Part shown: positions 22,535 to 33,328 of the stretch, one piece after another
Layout of the letters: each line of letters opens with the position of its first letter
Numbering within the stretch: the first letter of the stretch is position 1
Assembly: GCF_963082655.1 (NCBI RefSeq)
Contig: NC_081554.1
Span: 60,393,933-60,457,932 of the forward strand
Length of the DNA: 64,000 nt
From: Stomoxys calcitrans
Taxonomy: Eukaryota; Arthropoda; Insecta; Diptera; Muscidae
Direction: 5' to 3'
Notes under the pieces: model-generated
What the model was told of the DNA's origin: nothing
Seen by the model: the letters and a program-made list of their open reading frames with translations, nothing else
Database searches by the model: none
Program-made: the position numbers and the translations under genes

Positions 22535-23528
22535 AAGTCGGACGGTGCCGACTTTATAATACCCTAAACCTACCCTATAAGTACAAAGTGGGAGCTATCT
22601 CTAATTCTGAAACAATTTTGATGAACCTCGCATTTCGAGCAAGTGTGTTCGAACTGTAATAACTACGGTTCAAAAATGACAACATTATTGCAAATTACCT
22701 AAATTGTGACGAACATATGTATGGGAGTTAAATCTAATTCTAAACCGATTTCGGGTAAACTTCTCAGAAATGTGGTACTCGTCGAGAAAAGTGCAATATA
22801 TTGGCAAGATTGGTCAAAAAATGCGATTGCAGTGGCTCTAGAAGTAAAAATCAGGCGATATATATATATGACAGCTATATCTTTATCTGAGCAGATTTCT
22901 ATGAAATTCATCTATAATGTCGAGAATCAAGAGGAAATCCTTCCTGCCAACTTTCGGGATAATCGGTTAACAAATGACCATTTTATTGCAGTATTACTGC
23001 AAATCGGACGAACATATCCATGGGAGCTATGCCTAAATCTGAACCGAATTCGAGCAAACTTTATAGACGTTATGGAAGTAATGACGAGAATCAAGAGAAA
23101 ACCCTTCCTAAGAAATTTCAAGAGAATTGTAAAGTCGGAAGTCATAAGAAAATTTTTTTTCTTGCCAAATTTCGACGGAATCTGTTAACAAATGACCATT
23201 TTATTGCAGTATTACTGCAAATCGGACGAACATATATATGGGAGCTATATCCAAATCTAAATCGATTTTTTACATTTTCAATAGGCTCCGTCTCTAGGCC
23301 GAAAAACATGCCCATACCAAATTTGAAGACAATCGGATGAACATTGCGACCTGTAGTTTGTACACAAATTAACATGGACAGACAGACAGACGGACAAAGC
23401 TAAATCGAATCAGAAAGTGATTCTGAGTCAATCGGTATGCTTATCAATGGGTCTATCTCTCTTCCTTTTGAATGTTACAAACTAATTCACTTATTTATAA
23501 TACCCTGTACCACAGTAGTGGTGTAAAA
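22535..23528 (+). repeat. GTGCCGACTTTATAATACCC dispersed repeat
   Basis: A second repeat type. It starts near GACGGTGCCGACTTTATAAT (22540) and ends near AATACCCTGTACCACAGTAG (23500-23519). Internally a segment with AACAAATGACCATTTTATTG and GCAAATCGGACGAACATAT occurs at about 22970 and 23189, 219 bases apart. A GACAGACAGACGGACAAAGC phrase near 23380 mirrors the ACGGACGGACATGGC phrase of the TATACCCTCC family, suggesting a distant link. The 160-codon frame at 22706-23188 is a product of the repeat. Confidence 0.65.
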
Positions 23529-24055
23529 ATGTGCTAAATTCAGCCGGGCCGTATTATGGAAACTTACCAGCATGGACTCTACTATAAATTTTGACAAGTG
23601 AACAAATTTGTAGGGCATATGTGCTATACATGCGAAATTTCTGCCAAATCAGAAAAAAATTAAGTTTACAGAGGCCGTAGACGACTAAATGGGAGGCTGG
23701 TTTATATGGGAACTATATCAGGTTAGAGACCTATTTGGACCATACTTTCCATAGAGGTTGGAAGTCATATCCAGGATATCCTTCCAGGAGCTTAAGCCGT
23801 TATATCGGGTGCTGGTTTATATGCGAGATATATCAGTTTAAACATCTATTTGGAACGTACGTGACACAGTTGTTGGAATTTGTAATAGAACACTACGCGC
23901 AAAATGTCAGTTTAATCGGAAAACATATGCGGCTTTTAGGGCTCAAGATATGGCCCGTTTGATTGATTTGATTATCATGATCATGATTATCCATAATTTA
24001 CAGGGTCGTAGATCATTATTTCGATGTGTTACAAACGGAAAGACTAGATCAGTAC
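23529..24055 (+). repeat. TATACCCTCC-family repeat, diverged
   Basis: It begins with a CAGCCGGGCCGTATT phrase like the family start, and has GGTTTATATGGGAACTATAT, CACAGTTGTTGGAATTTGTA and, near the end, TTTACAGGGTCGTAGATC and TGTTACAAACGGAA. The terminal GGAGGGTATA is lost. Confidence 0.6.
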
Positions 24056-24234
24056 AAGCAGCCAGGATAAACATCACGATGGTCGACCAGTTAAGGTATC
24101 CACGCGTGAAATTATTTAAAAAAATTCACCAAATAGTTTTGGATGACCGTCGGTAAGAGGTTCGTAACCTAGTTGCCAAAGACGCTGCAAAATATGCTAT
24201 GCATCGCAATAACAGCTCATACATTCACAATTGT

Positions 24235-24475
24235 GATACATTGCAGTTGTTAGAACTATCTGGATATTGAGGTTGTTAAAGCTATATTGATGTATGGTGT
24301 TGTACTCTGGTGGACAATACATTACAAATCCACCTACAGTTTAATATGTATTCGAATCCAAGGGACAGCTATAGTGTGTATTTCTTCAGTTTTTTAGGTG
24401 GACTCTGATGCACTGAATGTTTTTCTTTCTTTCTGTATTTAAAAATCGCTCTCAACTGTCGCAGATATCTGGACG
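24235..24475 (+). pseudogene. LINE RT-thumb relic
   Basis: The translation reads VVKAILMYGVVLWW (24270-24312), then IRIQGTAIVCIS and DSDALNVFLS. This matches the order seen after the RT core in R1/LOA/I elements (a YG-x-x-x-WW box followed by VQR-x-x-C-x-x-I-x-G and a TPT-x-ALN segment). Stops interrupt it. Only this short part of the element is recognisable. Confidence 0.5.
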
Positions 24476-24529
24476 GGTTAGCTTAGCAATTCAAATTTGT
24501 TAATCTGATACGATGAACAACTATTACCG

Positions 24530-25200
24530 TATGTAGATACAGCAAACGAAGTTGTAAATGGCATCCGCAACCCAGAGTTGTCAAATACCCTGGGTCCCAA
24601 CGAAATCTCTGCACCGATGCCAAAGAATCTAGATATACGAGGAGTCGAGTACATGACCTAAATCGTCAACGTGTCTCATGGTTTCCGAAGTCTGCAAAAT
24701 TGCCAGAGTAATCCCGTTACTGGATCCCGTTAGAGAATTTCTATATATATATATATATATATATTGGGTTGCCCAAAAAGTAATTGCGGATTTTTCATAT
24801 AGTCGGCGTTGACAAATTTGTTCACAGCTTGTGACTCTGTAATTGCATTATTTTTTCTGTCAGTTATCAGCTGTTACTTTTAGCTTACTTTAGAAAAAAA
24901 GTGTCAAAAAGTATATTAAAGTTCATTCAAAGTTTTATTAAAAATGCATTTACTTTCTTTTAAAAAATCCGCAATTACTTTTTGGGCAACCCAATATATA
25001 TTGCTGGAACGACAACTACTTTGCGCACACTAACACATATTAGCCGAGGTCCCAAGTTCAACCCTGTTTATGACAGTGTTGAACCACGTGGACTATCTTA
25101 TGGACAGTTCTCGTGGCTTTTGACCTATCGAAGGCTTTGGATACGGTCAGCCATATAACTCTTTTTGAGGACATCGCCAACACGTCCCCTCAGTCAGTAA
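24530..25200 (+). pseudogene. Jockey-like LINE RT fragment, interrupted by a mariner MITE
   Basis: Two pieces of an RT domain flank the MITE. Upstream: GPNEISAPMPKNLDIRGVEY (24590-24650) and a degraded VIPLL segment. Downstream: VAFDLSKAFDTVSHITLFED (25110-25168), which contains the first catalytic aspartate block. Sequence expected between them is mostly missing, so a deletion accompanied or preceded the insertion. The DLSKAFDTVNH type is common in Jockey-clade elements. Confidence 0.65.
24764..24994 (-). mobile_element. Mariner-derived MITE (copy 1)
   Basis: The ends TTGGGTTGCCCAAAAAGTAA and its inverse flank 231 bases, with TA on each side as expected for a mariner target-site duplication. 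The insertion sits in a (TA)n stretch. The interior is made only of the two ends of the mariner at 62522-63474, in reverse orientation, so this is an internal-deletion derivative. No coding capacity. Confidence 0.9.
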
Positions 25201-25215
25201 GACGACTGCACATAT

Positions 25216-25961
25216 GAGGGTTGCCTTTCATATTTCGGGATTGTGTTGCAATCGGCCAACTGACAGCTCTATCGTAAAGCTTGACATTTTTGAGGTTATA
25301 CGTATTCAGAACGTTTTCATCTCGCCAAAAATATGGAATTAAATCGTGATTATTTTCGTGAAATAATTTTTTACAACTTTCAACGTGGATTAACTAAACA
25401 TTCAATATTGAATAAACATTTGACCGTAAAAAAAAACTTGTTCACTCGTCCAAAAATACGATTGCGGTGCTTCTAAACACGTCTATGACATGGTGACAGG
25501 TGATGAATCGTGAATTTACGCACATGAGACCGGAAGTAAACAGCAGTCGACTGTATGGGTGTTTCAAAATGAGCCATTTCCAACAAAAGTTGCTCGCGCA
25601 CGAAGCTCTTCCAAACAAATGATCGTCTGTTTTTTCGGAAAAAGTGGACATGTCGCAATCGTACTACTAGAGCAACGCAGAACAGTCTTCCAAGAACTCA
25701 GGAAAACCAACCGCCGAAGACGGATTACTCTTCACCACGACAATGCGAGCTCTCACACATCGGATCAAACATCTGCATTTCTGAGCACTTAAAACATCAC
25801 ATCGATTTGATGAGTCATACGTCGTATATCCTGACTTGGCACCAAATGACTTATTTTTATACTCGCTGAGAATTCTCGTTTAGAATGCATGTTTTGGAAA
25901 TACCTCAATCAGTGTGGCAAAAGTGCTTCGACAATTGGTTCAAACGCATGCAAAATTGCAG
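25216..25961 (+). pseudogene. Dead mariner transposase (second mariner lineage)
   Basis: The left end reads TGAGGGTTGCCTTTCATATT after a TA. The transposase starts MELNRDYFREIIFYNFQRGL (25333-25392), jumps through a deletion to a LNKHLTVKK segment, then reads STVWVFQNEPFPTKVARAR and CFFGKSGHVAIVLLEQRRTV (25553-25690), RRITLHHDNASSHTS (25720-25760; the second catalytic aspartate) and a frameshifted LAPND block near 25840 (the third). The end is cut off at the SINE. Frameshifts and a missing helix-turn-helix region make it non-functional. This is mariner proper (D,D34D type) by similarity, not a host SET-domain gene. Confidence 0.85.
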
Positions 25962-26236
25962 GCCACCGTAGCGCTGAATTTAGCATGTCCGCATACGACG
26001 CTGAACGCCTGGGTTCGAATCCTGGCGAGACCATCAGAAAAAAATGTTCAATGGTGGTTTTCCCCTCCTAATGCTGGCAACATTTGTGAGGTACTAAGCC
26101 ATGTAAAACTTCTCTTCAAAGAGGTTTCGCACTGCGGCACCCCGTTTGGACTCGGCTATAAAAAGGAGGCCTCTTATCATTGAGATTAATACTGGAATCT
26201 GACTGCACTCATTAATATGTGAGAAATTTGCCCATG
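25962..26236 (+). mobile_element. tRNA-headed SINE (family 1)
   Basis: It starts GGCCACCGTAGCGCTGAAT, with B box GGTTCGAATCC at about 26014-26024, and the full body to GAGAAATTTGCCCATG. It abuts the dead mariner on its left side. The last 20 or so bases of the family consensus are missing and I see no clear target-site duplication. Confidence 0.85.
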
Positions 26237-26759
26237 TAGTTTGTTTTCAGATTTTATAAGCTAAAATCATCTATTAAAAAAAATTGCCTCGATTTTGAAA
26301 TATGAACTTGAATTTTGGTCAGTCGAAGTTGAAAATTCGACTACGACATCAACTGTTTCACATTCACCTGATGTAGGTGAAGAGCAAAGCTATACGACAT
26401 AAATCCCAATGAAATTAACCCCCAAAGAAAAAGTGAAATAAGCTCCAACAAAACTCCATACATTTTGAAATTTATTGCGCAGTGAAATAAGCCCATAACA
26501 TATAGTCATAATCTCTGGGTCTTGTTTATTTTTAACCAAAAAAAAAAAAAAATAATAGAATTCAAATCTTGAGACATACTTAGTTTTGCTTTCGATTTAT
26601 TCCACTTTTTGGTTTTTATTTTATATTTTAGATGGGACTCTTTTCATTTGGTTGTGTTATATTTGGGTTGGATTATCCCTATAGGCTATTGTTGGCGAAC
26701 GCAAACACCCCAAAGTGAACGAGATGTTTGTGTGTCGCACCATAAATAGTTATAATGAT
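26237..26759. other. AT-rich non-coding sequence
   Basis: No gene. A-rich stretch near 26539-26556. The sequence past the SINE does not resume the mariner. Confidence 0.5.
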
Positions 26760-27660
26760 AATGGTAGCAATGTCAAACGCCTTAGTGGTGGTAAAAAAAA
26801 CTGAAAAAACACCAGAAAAGGTTCGGCAAGTGAAGACTTGCAAACCACGCCCGTGAAATGATGCAACATATTCCTATATTGAGAACGAGCTCAAGTATTC
26901 GTACACCACAACAAAAAAAGTAACAAGCTATGGTTTGGTGCAGTATGCTATAGTGGGTGTGCGACATTTGCCCATACTACAGCATGTTACACCAGAACAA
27001 AGCGTTGAAAGAACAAAGCGTTGCTGCGCTTGCCCGAAAGTGTTGAATATCCGAAAACCGTGTGCTCCGACGAGAAATTCGTCATAGTTGAACAATTGGT
27101 GTTAACTTAACCGATCGCATGTATGAGAATTTGAGCCTGCGTATGGCCACCTCAATAAGTTCTCCGACGAGAAATTTACCCCAGTTGAACAATTGGTGTT
27201 AACTTAACCGATCGTATGTATGAGAATTTGAGCCTGGGTATCACTTTAATAAAATTTCCATCATAAGTGATGGTAGAAACAGCTGAAGCCGCCAATGGCA
27301 GCCCTTCAATCTTTCATCCAGCCTGGCGAATTAATGCGAATTATTTCGCGAAAATAGTTTGGAAGGTACTTTGAAGCCGTGGACGGACGTACCAACAAGA
27401 TTCCGCTAAAAACTCATGTTTCGCAATTCATTTCTCCTACACAGTGGCTGCCCATTGCGTCAGATGTCTATTCGATGGACTTTTGTAAAAAATATGCCAA
27501 TAACAATGGATTTGTACGGGAATGGACCAAAATACTGACAGATAACATTCGTGTAGCTTGAAAATCGTTTACAGACAAACTCAGAGCAATAGTCAAGAGA
27601 ATAGGTGGCCATATCCAGTTAAAGTGAATGGATTGTGAAATTTGAATTACTTCCACCCAT
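26760..27660 (+). pseudogene. Decayed Tc1/mariner-type transposase
   Basis: Scattered frames follow a transposase order: KTPEKVRQVKTCKPRP near 26810 (N-terminal region), DEKF..VEQLV near 27075 and again near 27170, then FGRYFEAVDGRTNKIPLKTH, QFISPTQWLPIASDVYSMDF (27425-27485; degraded third catalytic block) and LRAIVKRIGGHIQL at 27580-27620 (C-terminus). Many stops and a 98-base internal duplication. A related fragment lies at 32800-33130. The family assignment rests on recognising the overall pattern. Confidence 0.6.
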
Positions 27661-29330
27661 TTATGTCATTAAATCAATATTTTCATACAAAAAATTGGCT
27701 GCCTGTACTGTATCCACTTTTTAAGTTATTATTTTAAAATTATTTCTTTTTTACTTTAGCCCCTTTAAATTTCGTGTTTTACAAAACATTACTTAAAAAT
27801 AACATTAAACTTCTTCTAAGGTTAGCCTGGCCATATCCATGTGATTCAACAATTGCGTGTTTTTCACAATTAAATACGTCTTAGCTGAAGCATAAACTTA
27901 ACTACGTTTCTGTATAAAATTCAAGGAAAATTCTAATGCGTATATTGGTGTACCCCTTATCAAAAATATATAACACAAGAAAAAAATAAAACTCCAATGT
28001 TTGGAGTTAGTATGATGTCACACACAAAATGTGCAATGAAGGCACAAAAGAATTCCATTAAATATCTTCATGACATCAAACTTCGTCGCAAATTTAAAGA
28101 AAGAATAAAGGGACTCTTTGAAATGTGTTGGGTCTGTCTGACCAATAGAACTGAAATGAGAAACGCAGAAAAAGTAAACAAATTTATATCTACCCTTCAC
28201 TCAAAAGAAGTACAAACATAAATTTGAGCAACATAAAATCATCGTACAAATACCAAAAGCCTATAGCAATAAAGCTGGAGTCTATTTACTCCCCAAAAAC
28301 AGAAATGTGAAAGAAAAATTTCAAAGACTTCCATAAATCTTTGGGGTTTGTCATATTTTTGGGGTTGTTGCACAATGGCAACAAAATTTTCCAAAATTGT
28401 TGGGGTCAAGTTTGCTATAGTTCTTTTGTTTAAAATCCATCTATTAGATTGCTTATTAAGAATTCTAGCCCATTGTGCAATATTGTTGCTTTGTGGCTTA
28501 TTTAATTGCGTTTTCAACTCAGCATAAGGCGTAGGAAGCATAAAAGCTTAGTTGGTACTTTCGTTGCTAAACATAAAATTTATTGCCTTCTCTACTACTA
28601 TGGTGGAGGGGGAGAAAGTTGCCTTTCATTTTAGTTTGTTTGTTTACTTTTTGGTGATACCTTTGAGTCCCAGCGTTACCACCAATTTAGTGTCTGTGGT
28701 CAGGTTAGAACGCAAAAGCGGAACTTGCTGTTGTTGTTTCTGTTATTGCTGTTGGGTTTCTACAACTCTAGGGTGGTGCGTTTTTATTGCTTCAATTCTA
28801 GCAACCCTTATGGCATAGAGCTCCACAGCTACAAAAACCAGCTACAATTACATTATGCGTCGCATGAAATTTTTCTTTATTCGCCTCATGCGTTTTCATA
28901 TCATGGGGCTTTGGAGCTTCATTGATATTCCTCTTACGTAAATAGACTCAGTTTTTTTTGTTCTTTATACCACCCCTCCCCTACTTTTTTATATACGCCG
29001 TGGTAATTGATTTCATACCCTAAGGCAGAAGATTGAAACGAATATGTGGTCCTGGTTAATGTGAACATAGTTGCCTTTATGGCGATAATCTGGTATTTAT
29101 GGTGCGGAAAATTAAATTCCTAGGAACAGCTTTCATTGTTGGAACTATTACGAAGTGAAGAAATCCTTAAATCACTTGATTCCAACTTTTTCTTATCAAT
29201 AAAAGAGGGATATTTTTCTTTCGCATCATTCTGGACGCTGCACAGTAGTGCAGGATCAAATTCCATTTGTCAAAACACCATAACTTCTATTCAAAAATAA
29301 ATTTTTTTGACCGAATCCAGACAAGTACTG
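27661..29330. other. AT-rich non-coding sequence
   Basis: No gene recognised. Open frames at 27997-28221, 28239-28541 and 28552-28818 lack known motifs; the last is hydrophobic and Cys-rich because of a (TGT/TGC)-rich stretch near 28725-28755. Confidence 0.45.
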
Positions 29331-29334
29331 TGGG

Positions 29335-29600
29335 CAAAAAAAAAATAATAAGGCTTTGTTCATAATTTTAAAATTCTATGTTTATTCTGGCAAATCTATT
29401 TCGTTTCCCTCAAAGTAATTTCCCATTGCCGCAATTTACTTATGCCAACAATTGTAAAAGTGAACTTTCGGAATAGCCAAAAATGCGGTTAGCGATACAC
29501 TTTTAAAGTCTTCAATTGACTCAAAACTTGATTGAGTTTTCTGAACAGCCAGAACATGGGTTGTCGAAAGGTATTGGTTGATTTTTTGGCGAAAAACTAA
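29335..29600 (-). pseudogene. Mariner-type transposase C-terminus relic
   Basis: On the minus strand the frame reads ESIEDFKSVSLTAFLAIPKV, then CWHK and AAMGNYFEGNEIDLPE, from about 29540 down to 29390. The W-x-K, short gap and G-x-YFEG pattern is the usual C-terminus of insect mariner-type transposases. Only this end remains. Confidence 0.5.
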
Positions 29601-29656
29601 CTCATTCCGCACACAAAATCTAATGGAACTTCTGTGTCAATAAAAGTTCTTTATTT

Positions 29657-29916
29657 GACATTTCACTAAGGAACAGGGGCAAAGTTTTTACATATCAATG
29701 AGTGCAGTCCGATTCAAGTTAAAGCTTAATGATAAGGGGTCTCCTTTTTATAGCCGAGTCCGAACGGCGTGCCCCAGTGCGACACCTCTTTAGAGAGAAG
29801 TTTTACATATCATAGTACCTCACAAATGTTGCTGGAATTTTTTTGGTCTCGCCAGGATTCGAACCCAGGCGTTCAGCGTCATAGGCGGACATGCTAACCT
29901 CTGCGCTACGGTGGCC
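29657..29916 (-). mobile_element. tRNA-headed SINE (family 1)
   Basis: Inverse orientation: B box complement GGATTCGAACC at about 29857-29867 and head complement CTCTGCGCTACGGTGGCC ending at 29916. Body phrases are present. A short gap compared with other copies lies just after the tRNA-like head. Confidence 0.85.
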
Positions 29917-29929
29917 TCCAGTAGTAGTA

Positions 29930-30045
29930 GTAGTTGTTGTTGTTGTTGCAGTGTGTTGTACACCGAGGCGGCAGCCCTTGCCGATGAAGGACATCATCGG
30001 CTTAATCCGGTACGTACAACCGGCTGCCATGGGATTGAGTAGTAG
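29930..30045 (-). mobile_element. Short retroposon-like repeat (second copy)
   Basis: The inverse of 8775-8890: TTGTTGTTGTTGCAGTGTGT at one end, GGCGGCAGCCCTTGCCGATG in the middle and GGCTGCCATGGGATTGA at the other end. It lies immediately beside the SINE and is flanked by GTA trinucleotide runs on both sides. Confidence 0.55.
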
Positions 30046-30279
30046 TAGTAGTATACATAAGCCAGCAAACGCCTTGTGTATTTGTACCATACAGATACAG
30101 GAACTACAGAGCCATTACATGTATGTTCAATCCTCCCGTCCTAATACATGTCACGATTAGTGCTGCCACTTAAGAAAATTTGTTACCACAAAATTTTAAG
30201 AGGAATCCTAAGAAACCAGACTAAAGCCAGACTGAAACCTAACAACAACACATCGTTTCATACATTTTTATTCCCTCCA

Positions 30280-31695
30280 CCATAGGGCAGGGTATACTAA
30301 TTTCGTTATTCCGTTGGTAACATATTGAAGTATTGATCTGACTTCACTAAAATTTTGTAGATGTTTTGTTATGGCTTCCAGCAACTGTGCCAAGTATGGT
30401 CTAAATCGTTACACAACCTACTAAAATTCCCATATTAACCGATCTTCCGATAATATTTCTTGAACCCCCAGGGGGCGCAATTCTTATCCGATTTGAATGA
30501 AATTTAGTACAACGACTTCTCCTATAACCTTCAATATAAGTGCCAAATATTATCGATCCATATAAGGGATAAAGCTCCCATATAAACCATTCTCCTAATT
30601 TAACTTTTTGAGCCCCTATAAGGCGCAATTCTTATTCCATTTTTTTATTTTGATAAAAATTACTGTACCATTATTCCTGATAGAACCGATTGGAACTACG
30701 ATATCCCTGGTAACAGAAGGTACATAGACTTCTATACGGATGGTTCCAAACTAAACGACCAGGTAGGCTTTAGGGTGTACTCTAAAGATCTAGAACTGGT
30801 AATATCGAAAAGGTTACCCGACCACTGCAGTGTGTATCAAGCAGAGATCCTTGCAATTAAGGAAGTGGTGGAAGGGCTAAGATATAATGTCATTACGACG
30901 ATTGGCTTAACTATCCTACACATTCCAGGGACACTGGAATCTGTGGGTATGCCTCTAGCGACATGTTAGATAAGTTTTCAGTACCAGGCCCGAAGGACAA
31001 CGAATGATAGATGATCACAAAGAGAGGGCTGTAAGCTTTCCAAAACTATGTGGCCTAATCTAGACTTGAAGAGTTCTACTGCTTTGCTGTCATTGGCTAG
31101 AACAGACGTCTAATTCATTGTGTTCGCCTTTACAGGTCACTGTCTAATCGGAAAACAAGCTGGCAGACTGAAGGTTGCCAGCAATGACTTGGGCAGAAGC
31201 TGTAGGGACATAGAAGAAGAAGAAGAGACTATAGAACACCTTCTGTGTGCGTCCCGCACTAGCAGTTAGAAGGAGTTCCACTTTAGGTTCTCATTTCTTT
31301 AAGAACCTGTCTGATTTAGCGGATGTGAACATTCGCAAGTTATTGGGCTTTTTAAAGCGATATGGATGGTTCAACGGTAGGAACAAGAAGGCATCTTCCT
31401 TCTTCTGTTCCTGTGGTTTCACAATGGACGAAAACGTCTAAGTGAGTCTGATTACAGACAGCCACTTAAACCTAACCTATTCCATTTGGCTGAAATTTAT
31501 AACAAAGGCTGTAGTCTATAGTCTCCAATTTCCATAACATGTATGGTCCGAATCGGTCCATAACCTGATATAGCCCCAATAGCATAGCAATTCTTATCCA
31601 TTATCCTTTGTTTGCTTATAGATACCACACAAGGAACTTGGCAAATGCGATCCATGGTGGAGTGTACATAAGATTCGGGCCGGCCGACATTCTTT
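30280..31695 (-). repeat. TATACCCTCC-family repeat split by a LINE
   Basis: Its 3' end lies at 30280 (TCCCTCCACCATAGGGCAGG) and its 5' end near 31640-31690 (ATCCATGGTGGAGTGTACAT and TTCGGGCCGGCCGACATTC), both in reverse orientation. The middle is interrupted at 30640-31480 by a LINE insertion. Unit phrases such as GGCGCAATTCTTATCC appear on both sides. Confidence 0.75.
30640..31480 (+). pseudogene. I/LOA-like LINE, 5'-truncated copy with target-site duplication
   Basis: An RNase H segment reads YIDFYTDGSKLNDQVGFRVY (30720-30778) and VYQAEILAIKEVVEGL (30833-30880), then a C-terminal cysteine-rich part (GHCLIGKQAGRLKVASN, CRDIEEEEETIEHLLC near 31137-31250). The tail reads TTTCACAATGGACGAAAACG and ends AACCTAACC at about 31479. 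The 10-base phrase TATTCCATTT occurs at both ends (30629-30640 area and 31480-31489), a target-site duplication that dates the insertion after the surrounding repeat. Stops in the C-terminal part. Same family as 14306-16010. Confidence 0.8.
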
Positions 31696-31699
31696 TACT

Positions 31700-32461
31700 T
31701 GTCAATCCTACAAAGTATACATACTGTATGGTCGTTATAGATATTTATAGACGATCTAGATATGTCCGTCCGATCGTCCATTTGTTGAATTCACTCTATA
31801 GCCTAGGGTTCAAAGATCATGATATATGATATGATATATCATGATATAGCACCCTTTATACTGATCTTCCGATAAGAAATCTAAGTTCATCAGAGTTGTA
31901 TTTTTACCCCGATTTCAATGAACAACCATGCCGAACTATGATTAAACGAGTTAGACCCCATGTAACGAAAAGAAGTGGAATAAGTTTTAATTACGAGTAT
32001 CCCCGGCGATTTTTTCAGTAATTTACTTGGTATTTATATGTTGGAAAAACCTACCAAAATGGGAGGTCAGTCTACTTAGAGAATAAAACCTACCAATTTT
32101 GGTAGTAAACTATCAAAAACGACAACACTGGTCATGATCACGTGTGTATTAAGTATCCAAATCCATAAAAGCCAGAGTCCCTAGACTCTTGAGCCCATGA
32201 GCCGCCATCTATTTGATCGTCCATACGCGTGTCGCACTACGGTTATATAGTGCCAAAATAACGTCACTCAGAGTCGGTTCTCACGAACTGTGTTATCCAG
32301 TGTCCCATAGACAGCGGAGCCGCTGACCCACGGCCTACCTCTGCCTATCAGTCCAACAACAAAAGTCTAATTCTCCCTATCCATGGCTGTTACTAATCAC
32401 CTCAAGCCAAGTCACCACCACAGTAGGTTTCGAATCAGATCGAATTTACTAAATTCCTGCT
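31700..32461. other. Non-coding sequence
   Basis: I see only a short near-palindrome of ATGATATATGATATGATATA (31818-31846) and no gene. The rest does not match the repeat families in this window. Confidence 0.4.
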
Positions 32462-32545
32462 GAATGAATGAACATAGTTTAAGTTGGGTTAAACTGACCG
32501 TCTGCAATGTAACACAATAGGAAAAGGAGAAGGAAGATGCCTTCT
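32462..32545 (-). pseudogene. LINE 3'-end remnant
   Basis: The passage TTAAACTGACCGTCTGCAAT followed by AATAGGAAAAGGAGAAGGAAGATGCC lines up with the reverse-oriented tail of the LINE at 14308-14402. Only this tail is recognisable. Confidence 0.5.
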
Positions 32546-32799
32546 CAAAAAAAAAACAGACTATTAAATTTCTGGCGATTAACAAATTAATTTCTTTGAA
32601 GAACCCTATCGCCGCGTAAACTGTTTACCAGAGACCAAATGTGAAGTCATCGTAGCATTGATGTCCGCAAGTACATTGGACGCGTTAAAATCCTTTTATT
32701 CTACCTAACCTTAATACTTAATAAAGCGGAGTAGTTGACACAAAGTGTTACAAAGTTCACTCTGTTTGACAGATAAACTAGAAAAAGCAGCTGCATGGT

Positions 32800-33130
32800 A
32801 GTGGTCCAAAACAACTGTAAAAGCACCTGAAGTGGTTCGGCGAGAGAAGGCTTGAATTTAACTAAATCCACCCTTTACTGGCAATCAAATGAAATTTAAA
32901 AATATCCCGTGAAAGGAGGCAACATATATTGAAAAACGAGCCTTGCAAGTTCAAAGTTCGAAACGAATAACACCAAACTTGTACGAGCTTGGTAAATTTC
33001 CTAACGTCGTGTTGTCTGACGAGCAAAGTTTCCTAATTGAGCAATTCGTTAACTTTCAAAATGATTGCGTTTACTAAACCGAGCGCACATACGAGAACTG
33101 AGCCTATGAACAACCTTCCGAAGTAATTTT
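32800..33130 (+). pseudogene. Decayed transposase fragment, related to 26760-27660
   Basis: Shared features are AAAGCACCTGAAGTGGTTCGGCG (compare 26810), a NELKV-like stretch, and VVLSDEQSFLIEQFVNFQN (33010-33066), in which LSDEQ is the position of the first catalytic aspartate. Stops follow and the second half is absent. Confidence 0.55.
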
Positions 33131-33328
33131 CCAATGGATTCCTAAATTCAGATTACTTCCACTCATTTTTACCTCTTGATTCAAACACAAAAATGTGGTC
33201 GTTTGAATTGGCAACACTTGGTGTCAAATATCCTGCATTCAAGACCAATAATGGCCAAGAGAGCTGTCGCTGTTCCTCATACATGCTAATCATTGAGCTC
33301 TTACCTGCTCGTCCTAGACGTCTTTATA

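Noticed and set aside
22706..23188. 160-codon plus-strand ORF
   Set aside because: It lies wholly in a dispersed repeat with internal 219-base repetition, so the open frame follows the repeat.
28552..28925. Possible membrane protein gene
   Set aside because: Hydrophobic and Cys-rich frames come from TGT/TTG-rich DNA; two frames overlap and neither has a family match.
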